Origin: Rhodopseudomonas palustris
Lineage (GTDB): Bacteria > Pseudomonadota > Alphaproteobacteria > Rhizobiales > Xanthobacteraceae
Length of the DNA stretch: 64,000 nucleotides
Assembly: GCF_003031265.1 (NCBI RefSeq)
Contig: NZ_CP019966.1
Coordinates: 3,348,001 to 3,412,000 of the forward strand
Direction of reading: 5' to 3'
Shown here: positions 57,208-64,000 of the stretch, piece by piece
Numbering within the stretch: the stretch's first letter is position 1
Layout: each line of letters begins with the position of its first letter
Program-made: the position numbers and the translations under genes
The notes under the pieces: model-generated
Told to the model about the DNA's origin: nothing
Seen by the model: only the letters and a program-made list of their open reading frames with translations
The model's database searches: none

Positions 57208-58704
57208 ATGGCCGCATCTGATTCGAACGTTCTGAAGCTCGCGCCGGAACCCGGCGCGCCGGCTTTCCGGACCGCGCCGCACAACATCGAGGCCGAACAG
57301 GCCCTGCTGGGCGCGATCCTGGTCAACAATGACGCGTTCTACCGGGTGTCGGACTTCCTCGAGCCGAAGCACTTCTTCGAGCCGATCCACCAGACCATCT
57401 TCGAGACCGCTGCCAGCATCATCCGCGCCGGCAAGATCGCGACGCCGGTCACGCTGAAAACGTTCCTGGCGGCCGATCTCGATCTCGGCGGCCTGACGGT
57501 CGCGCAATACCTGGCCCGCCTCGCCGCCGAAGCCACCACGATCATCAACGCCCAGGACTACGGGCGGACGATCTACGAGCTGTCGCTGCGCCGCGATCTG
57601 ATCGGCATCGGCACCGACATGGTCAACGTCGCCTTCGACGCGCCGGTCGACTTCGCGCCGAAGAACCAGATCGAAGACGCCGAGCGCCGGCTGTACGAAC
57701 TGGCGGAATCCGGCCGCTATGACGGCGGCTTCCAGAAATTCTCCCAGGCGCTGACCACCGCCGTCGACATGGCGGCGAAGGCGTTCCAGCGCGACGGAAA
57801 ACTGTCGGGTATCTCCACCGGACTGCGCGACCTAGACACCCGGATGGGCGGTCTGCAGCACTCCGACTTGATCGTGCTCGCCGGCCGTCCCGGCATGGGC
57901 AAGACCGCACTCGCCACCAACATCGCCTACAACGTCGCCAAGGCCTATCGCGGCGAAGTGCAGCCGGACGGCTCGACCAAGACCGTCAATGGCGGCATCG
58001 TCGGCTTCTTCAGTTGCGAAATGTCGGCCGAACAGCTCGCCACCCGTATTCTCGCCGAGCAGGCCGAGATCGCGTCGAGCAAGATCCGCCGCGGCGGCAT
58101 CTCGGAAGCCGACTTCGACAAGCTCCGCGACGTCTCGATCGAATTGCAGTCGCTGCCGCTCTTCGTCGACGAAACCGGCGGTCTGTCGATCGCCCAGCTC
58201 ACCGCCCGCGCCCGCCGCCTGAAGCGGCAAAAGGGCCTCGACATGATCGTGGTCGACTACATCCAGCTGCTGCAGGGCTCCAGCAAGAAGGGCGACAACC
58301 GCGTCCAGGAAGTCACCGAAATCACCACCAGCCTGAAGGCGCTGGCGAAGGAATTGAACGTCCCCGTCATCGCGCTGTCGCAGCTCTCGCGTCAGGTTGA
58401 ATCCCGCGACGACAAGCGGCCGCAGCTCTCCGACTTGCGTGAATCCGGTTCGATCGAACAGGATGCCGACGTCGTGATCTTCGTGTTCCGCGAGGAATAC
58501 TATCTGCAGAACAAGGAGCCGCGGCCGGGTACGCCCGAGCACGAGAAGTGGGCGACCGACATGGAGCTGGTGCACGGCAAGGCCGAAGTGATCATCGCCA
58601 AGCAGCGCCACGGTCCGACCGGCACCGTCGATCTGCAGTTCGAAGGTCAGTTCACCCGCTTCAGCGATCTCACCGACGACAGCCATCTGCCCGAACGGAT
58701 TTGA
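57208..58704 (+). CDS. dnaB: Replicative DNA helicase
   Basis: A 498-residue hexameric helicase that opens the replication fork. N-terminal DnaB domain about 25-128 (PHNIEAEQALLGAILVNNDAF), linker, RecA-like C-terminal domain with Walker A GRPGMGKT (226-233) and DMIVVDYIQLLQG, and QDADVVIFVFREEYY. An insertion of about 20 residues in the C-terminal domain (after LATNIAYNVA) is common in alphaproteobacteria. Start set at the ATG that follows GAGAG; the frame extends 41 codons further upstream without homology. Confidence 0.96.
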   Translation: MAASDSNVLKLAPEPGAPAFRTAPHNIEAEQALLGAILVNNDAFYRVSDFLEPKHFFEPIHQTIFETAASIIRAGKIATPVTLKTFLAADLDLGGLTVAQYLARLAAEATTIINAQDYGRTIYELSLRRDLIGIGTDMVNVAFDAPVDFAPKNQIEDAERRLYELAESGRYDGGFQKFSQALTTAVDMAAKAFQRDGKLSGISTGLRDLDTRMGGLQHSDLIVLAGRPGMGKTALATNIAYNVAKAYRGEVQPDGSTKTVNGGIVGFFSCEMSAEQLATRILAEQAEIASSKIRRGGISEADFDKLRDVSIELQSLPLFVDETGGLSIAQLTARARRLKRQKGLDMIVVDYIQLLQGSSKKGDNRVQEVTEITTSLKALAKELNVPVIALSQLSRQVESRDDKRPQLSDLRESGSIEQDADVVIFVFREEYYLQNKEPRPGTPEHEKWATDMELVHGKAEVIIAKQRHGPTGTVDLQFEGQFTRFSDLTDDSHLPERI

Positions 58705-58771
58705 TGCCGAAGCGGATCTGAGCCGCGCCGGCCGCCGTTGAACGCGCTGCAGGCAACGCATAAGGTGCGCC

Positions 58772-60013
58772 ATGCATATCCTTCCCGATCCGAACGCCAC
58801 CGTCGCCGAGTTGTTGACGCCGGAGGCGGGCAAAGCTGCTGAGTTCGCCGCGGCCAACGCGGCAGCAACCGGCATTCTCACCGTCGATCTCGACGCGCTG
58901 GTCGCGAACTGGCGCAAGCTCGAGAAGACCGCCATCCCCTCCGAATGCGCCGGCGTCGTCAAAGGTGACGCCTATGGCTGCGGCGCCGGTCCCGTCACCA
59001 AGGCGCTGCTCGCGGCCGGCTGCAAGACCTTCTTTGTCGCCACGCTCAGCGAAGCCCGCATCGTGCGCGAAGCCGCCCCCGAGGCGACGCTGTACGTGCT
59101 CGACGGGTTCTTCCCGAACTCCGGCGACGAATTCGCCAAGCTGAACTGCCAGCCCGTAATCGGTGATCTGTACGAACTCGCCGAATGGGACGTGTTCTGC
59201 CGCCGCACCGGCTGGCGAGGCGGTGCGGCGCTCCACATCGACACCGGCATGAGCCGGCTCGGCCTGACCGTCGTCGAGGCGCAAGGCATCGTGCCGCGCA
59301 TCATCGCCGGTGACCATGGCATCACGCTGGTGATCAGCCACCTCGCCTGCGCCGATCTCGTCAACCATCAGCTCAACGCCAAGCAGGCCGCGGCATTTCG
59401 CGAGATCGCCGGTCAATTCGCCGGCGTGCCGGCGTCGCTGTCGGCGTCGTCGGGTATCTTCCGGGGGCCGCAGTTCGCGTTCGATCTAGTCCGCCCCGGC
59501 GCGGCGCTGTACGGCATCAATCCCACGCCGGAAGCCGACAATCCGATGCAGCCGGTGGTCGATCTGAAAGCGCGGATCGTCCAGGTCCGCAGCGTCGAGC
59601 GCGGCGACACCGTCGGCTACGGCGCGACCTGGAGCGCACGGCGCCCGAGCAAGATCGCGGTGGTGTCGGCGGGCTATGCGGACGGTTACTTCCGTGCCGC
59701 CGGCTCGAGCGACGGCACCCGCGGCGCCGATGTGATCATCGCCGGCCAGCGCTGCCCGATCGCCGGCCGGATCTCGATGGACCTGCTCGCGGTCGACGTC
59801 ACCGACCTGCCCGCCAACGCCGCACGCCGCGGCATGATGGCGACCCTGATCGGCGACGGCATCACCGTCGACGAACTCGGCCATCATTTCGGCACGATCG
59901 GCTACGAGGTGCTCACCAGCCTCGGCCGGCGCTACACCCGGATCTACAAAGGCGGCGACGCCAAGCCGGCGACCGAACCGGCAGCGGTCGAGCCGGTGGC
60001 TCCTGCGAGCTGA
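58772..60013 (+). CDS. alr: Alanine racemase
   Basis: A 413-residue PLP enzyme supplying D-Ala for peptidoglycan. The PLP-binding Lys64 lies in GVVKGDAYGCG (61-71), and the catalytic Tyr on the opposite face is in TVGYGATW. Beta-barrel and C-terminal domain are complete, ending in a short Ala/Pro tail. It lies 67 bases after dnaB, the standard rhizobial order. Confidence 0.95.
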   Translation: MHILPDPNATVAELLTPEAGKAAEFAAANAAATGILTVDLDALVANWRKLEKTAIPSECAGVVKGDAYGCGAGPVTKALLAAGCKTFFVATLSEARIVREAAPEATLYVLDGFFPNSGDEFAKLNCQPVIGDLYELAEWDVFCRRTGWRGGAALHIDTGMSRLGLTVVEAQGIVPRIIAGDHGITLVISHLACADLVNHQLNAKQAAAFREIAGQFAGVPASLSASSGIFRGPQFAFDLVRPGAALYGINPTPEADNPMQPVVDLKARIVQVRSVERGDTVGYGATWSARRPSKIAVVSAGYADGYFRAAGSSDGTRGADVIIAGQRCPIAGRISMDLLAVDVTDLPANAARRGMMATLIGDGITVDELGHHFGTIGYEVLTSLGRRYTRIYKGGDAKPATEPAAVEPVAPAS

Positions 60014-60040
60014 GGCCGCGTTTCAATTACAAACTCTCCC

Positions 60041-60120
60041 CGTCATTGCGAGGAGCGAAGCGACGAAGCAATCCAGCCCAGTGCACTGCGCTGGATTGCT
60101 TCGCTTCGCTCGCAATGACG
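60041..60120. repeat. 80-bp palindromic repeat element
   Basis: An imperfect palindrome whose arms (60041-60076 and 60091-60120) both contain CGTCATTGCGAG and GAAGCAATCCAG segments in inverted orientation. Such elements occur in many copies between genes in Rhodopseudomonas and relatives. Lying between convergent alr and the small membrane gene, it probably acts as a bidirectional transcript end. Confidence 0.88.
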
Positions 60121-60140
60121 GATCGGCCTCGCTTAACTTT

Positions 60141-60398
60141 TCAATCCTCGTGGACCAGAAACAGAAAGCCGGTGATCGCCGCCATGAAGGCGAATGATCC
60201 GGCGACGCCCACCACAAAGATGATCCGCACCAAAGTCGGCGCCTCGCTGGTGGCGATCACGCTCGACAGACCGAAGTAATTGTTGAACAGCACGAGGCCG
60301 GCGAACAGCGCGCCGAACGCTGCGCCCATGCCGAAATGGCCGGCGACCTGACGCCACTTGCGGCGCTCGTAATTGCTATCGTGACGACGCGGGGTCAT
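60141..60398 (-). CDS. Small membrane protein of unknown function
   Basis: An 85-residue protein with two predicted transmembrane helices (about 23-43 and 58-82) after a basic N-terminus (MTPRRHDSNYERRKWRQ). No family recognised. Its start ATG overlaps the stop of the large membrane gene upstream (ATGA at 60395-60398), which implies translational coupling and perhaps a shared complex. Confidence 0.65.
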   Translation of the reverse strand: MTPRRHDSNYERRKWRQVAGHFGMGAAFGALFAGLVLFNNYFGLSSVIATSEAPTLVRIIFVVGVAGSFAFMAAITGFLFLVHED

Positions 60399-62032
60399 TG
60401 CACCGGCGAGCTTACCTCACCGGCATGAACGCGGCCAGCGGAACCCGGCTCGGCCTTCGGCGGCGTTACGCGATACAACGCGACATAATTGCCTCGATAG
60501 ACCGGCGACAGCTCCGGCGACGGCGCCGTGACGGGCGGCTCCAGCATCAGCACCGCATCGAAGCGGTGTGGCCAGTCGGCGAGATACGTCTTGCAGCGGT
60601 GCCCCGCCTGCCCGACCTGCAGCGACGCCGTCTCCATCAATAGCGCCAGCTCCACCGGCTCGCACAGCGGCGCCGCATAGGAGGCGAAGGCCGGCTTCAC
60701 CACCAGCGGCTGCTGCGTGGCGTCGGCGAACATCAGCGGCCAGAACGCGCGCCGCTCGATCGTCAGCAGCGCGCCGACGTGGTTGTCGAGCGGAAAGTAG
60801 CGGGCCAGCGCGCGCCCGGCCTGAGCCGAGGCAATGATATCGACCTCGCGGCCGCGGGCAATCAGCACCCGCTCGCCAGGCTCGACATGGGCGATCGCAG
60901 CGCGCAGCTCGGCGAGATCGCGGCGATGGTCGTACCAGTCCTGCGCCACATAGGCCGAGCGCCCGGCAATCAATGCGATCACCAGCGCCGCCACCACCGC
61001 GGCGCGACGCGGCGAGAGCTGTGGCAGCATGCCGGCGAACAGCAGCACGGCCGCCATCACCGCGAGGCGAATGTCGAGAAAGCTGCCGCCTTTGTACATC
61101 GCCGGCACGATGACAAATCCCGCCGCCAGCACCAGCAGAGTCAGCGGCAACGCCGGCGCCAGCCGAGCGCCGCGGATCGCCAGCCCCAGCGTGATCAACA
61201 ACGCAGCGACGCTCAGCATCGTCACGACTTCACTGGTCGTCATCACCGGCGCAAACAGGTCCCACAGCTTGGCGAGGCCGCGCCATGGCCCGACGCCGGC
61301 GCCGGCTTCGGAGAGCGGACTCGCCAGATACAGCGCAACCGCGGGAGCGAGCGCGAGCGCCAGCAGCAGTGCCGAGACAACCATCTCGCGGAACGCCGGC
61401 GCGCCATCCCGCCGGGCGCGCACGATCCGCGCCATCTCTTCGCTGCCGATCAGAAGCGCGAACAGCGCCACGCCGAAGATGTGCGAGAAGAACGTCAAAG
61501 CAGCGAAGGCAGCGCCGATCAGCACGGCCGCCACGTTGCGGTTACGCCGGCGCAGCGCGATCCAGGCGGCCGCGCCGATCAGCGCCAGGCCGAGCGACAG
61601 CAGGAAGTTCATGAAGCCGAGAAAGAACACCGCATTGTAGGCAACGACGCCGGAAGCGAGCGACCAATACGAGAACCGGCCGAACACCACGCGGTGATAC
61701 ACGATGGCGCCGATCACCGGCATCAGCAGGCTGAGCGCCAGCAGGATGCGGCCGCCGACGTGAACGCTCGACACTTTCAGCAGCGCTGCGCCGATCACGT
61801 CCATGCCGAGATTGGGCAGGATCCGCCAATGCGGCGCGTACACCTGCGACAGGAATGGATCGTCCGGATGCGCCAGCACGAAGTAGCGCGCCAGATGATT
61901 GGGATAGTCGAGCACCGGCGGCACATCGACCATCAGCAACGGCACCAGCAGCACCACGAGAAGCGCAGCCGCCGCGGCCCACCAGCCAAGCGTCGGTCCG
62001 CCGCCCGGCGCGGCATCGGCAGCCTTGATCAT
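60395..62032 (-). CDS. Multispanning membrane protein, glycosyltransferase-like
   Basis: A 545-residue protein with about ten to twelve hydrophobic helices in the first ~380 residues and a soluble C-terminal part (about 390-540, with RGREVDIIASAQAGRALARYFPL). The layout with an early periplasmic loop (LDYPNHLARYFVL, about 40-52) resembles GT-C type or DUF-family mannosyl/arabinosyltransferase-like membrane proteins, but I cannot name a family with confidence. GAGGGA is 8 nt before the chosen ATG. Coupled to the small membrane gene downstream. Confidence 0.6.
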   Translation of the reverse strand: MIKAADAAPGGGPTLGWWAAAAALLVVLLVPLLMVDVPPVLDYPNHLARYFVLAHPDDPFLSQVYAPHWRILPNLGMDVIGAALLKVSSVHVGGRILLALSLLMPVIGAIVYHRVVFGRFSYWSLASGVVAYNAVFFLGFMNFLLSLGLALIGAAAWIALRRRNRNVAAVLIGAAFAALTFFSHIFGVALFALLIGSEEMARIVRARRDGAPAFREMVVSALLLALALAPAVALYLASPLSEAGAGVGPWRGLAKLWDLFAPVMTTSEVVTMLSVAALLITLGLAIRGARLAPALPLTLLVLAAGFVIVPAMYKGGSFLDIRLAVMAAVLLFAGMLPQLSPRRAAVVAALVIALIAGRSAYVAQDWYDHRRDLAELRAAIAHVEPGERVLIARGREVDIIASAQAGRALARYFPLDNHVGALLTIERRAFWPLMFADATQQPLVVKPAFASYAAPLCEPVELALLMETASLQVGQAGHRCKTYLADWPHRFDAVLMLEPPVTAPSPELSPVYRGNYVALYRVTPPKAEPGSAGRVHAGEVSSPVQ

Positions 62033-62236
62033 CACGCGCAGTCCCTCGCCCCGTCTCTGTTCGCGGCGGATCATCGCGGCCGCGGGTTAGCACCAGGTCA
62101 ATGCAACCTGTGAAAGGTGGCTGGCGATCGCCTTCAATCGGTCGCGGCGACTTGCATCTGGAACAAAAAGCGAACATACTCGGCAACTGCCGGGCCGTCG
62201 CGTGTCGGGCGCTTTCTTCCCATCCACGTGGACGTC

Positions 62237-63694
<1,458 letters not shown>

Positions 63695-63907
63695 AGCGGC
63701 GTGACGTTTCGGGAGCACGCCGCTATACAACGCCCGCGCAAGCTGAACGTATCCGGCCACCAAGCTTTAACCCAGCGGAACATTGCTGTGGCGAGGCGGA
63801 CGGGGGTGGTTTTCTCGCCTTGCGCCGCGTGCCATACCACCGTCACCTGTGCCGACCCCGTGCACGCCGATTCGCCGTTGTGCTGACCGAGCGGACCTGA
63901 CCTGCCG

Positions 63908-64000
63908 ATGCCGATTACCATCCTTGATCTCGTTGTTCTCGCGGTGATGTTGGTGTCGGGGCTGCTCGCGATGGTGCGCGGCTTCATGCGCGAAGTGCTG
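63908..64000 (+). CDS. cvpA: CvpA family protein, 5' part only
   Basis: The first 31 codons are in the window, cut by its right edge. MPITILDLVVLAVMLVSGL then a second helix start (AMVRGFMREVL) match the opening of CvpA (colicin V production protein), a small inner-membrane protein usually located upstream of purF. A weak GAGCGGA precedes the ATG. Confidence 0.82.
   Translation, partial: MPITILDLVVLAVMLVSGLLAMVRGFMREVL

Overview
The window is ordinary, densely coded chromosome of a high-GC alphaproteobacterium, and the gene content and order point to the Bradyrhizobium/Rhodopseudomonas group (most like Rhodopseudomonas palustris; this is recognition, not a database match). Supporting signs are the gene orders fabD-fabG-acpP-fabF-mltG-yicC-gmk, rpsF-rpsR-DUF2232-rplI-dnaB-alr-radA-cvpA and purN-purM // CDP-alcohol transferase-hdaA-ppk-ppx, the G/C-rich third codon positions, and an 80-bp palindromic intergenic repeat of a kind common in Rhizobiales. 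I saw no rRNA, tRNA, CRISPR array, insertion sequence, integrase or prophage gene.

Layout. 1-6.3 kb: small accessory genes (DUF1328 membrane peptide, GNAT acetyltransferase, hotdog thioesterase, M20 deacylase, several small secreted proteins, CreA) and a gene-poor stretch at 4.7-5.4 kb. 6.5-10.3 kb: cell-envelope enzymes (L,D-transpeptidase with a degenerate second domain, NodB-type deacetylase), a DHFR/RibD-like reductase and a DoxX protein. 10.4-25.7 kb: core metabolism and information genes (maeB, aspS, selO, rnd, a bestrophin-like channel, ppx-ppk, hdaA, a CDP-alcohol phosphatidyltransferase, purM-purN). 25.7-31.2 kb: cspA with a terminator-like hairpin in its leader, a Crp/Fnr regulator, TerC, ndk, an ABC-F protein and a lipoprotein. 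31.3-42.5 kb: holC-pepA diverging from the outer-membrane biogenesis block lptF-lptG-lptD-surA-like-pdxA-rsmA, followed by a zinc alcohol dehydrogenase.

42.6-50.5 kb: an uncharacterised Ala/Pro-rich secreted or anchored protein, then a minus-strand block running fabD, fabG, acpP, fabF, mltG, yicC, gmk (fatty-acid synthesis, peptidoglycan and RNA/nucleotide functions). 50.8-64 kb: a membrane diguanylate cyclase, the rpsF-rpsR-DUF2232-rplI cluster, a haem-c protein with a very long Ala/Pro/Lys/Glu tail, a 1.3-kb decayed region holding a frameshifted remnant of a cyclopropane-fatty-acid synthase-type gene, then dnaB, alr, a pair of overlapping membrane genes, radA, and the first 31 codons of cvpA at the window edge.

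How they fit together: most of the window serves envelope construction (LptFG/LptD/SurA, Ldt, MltG, Alr, Fab enzymes), replication control and repair (HolC, HdaA, DnaB, RadA), translation (AspRS, S6, S18, L9, RsmA) and purine/polyphosphate metabolism. I found no convincing undescribed multi-gene system. The items most worth a second look are the small uncharacterised secreted and membrane genes, the DUF2232 gene inside the ribosomal-protein cluster, the two-module L,D-transpeptidase, the cspA leader hairpin and the decayed CFA-synthase remnant.
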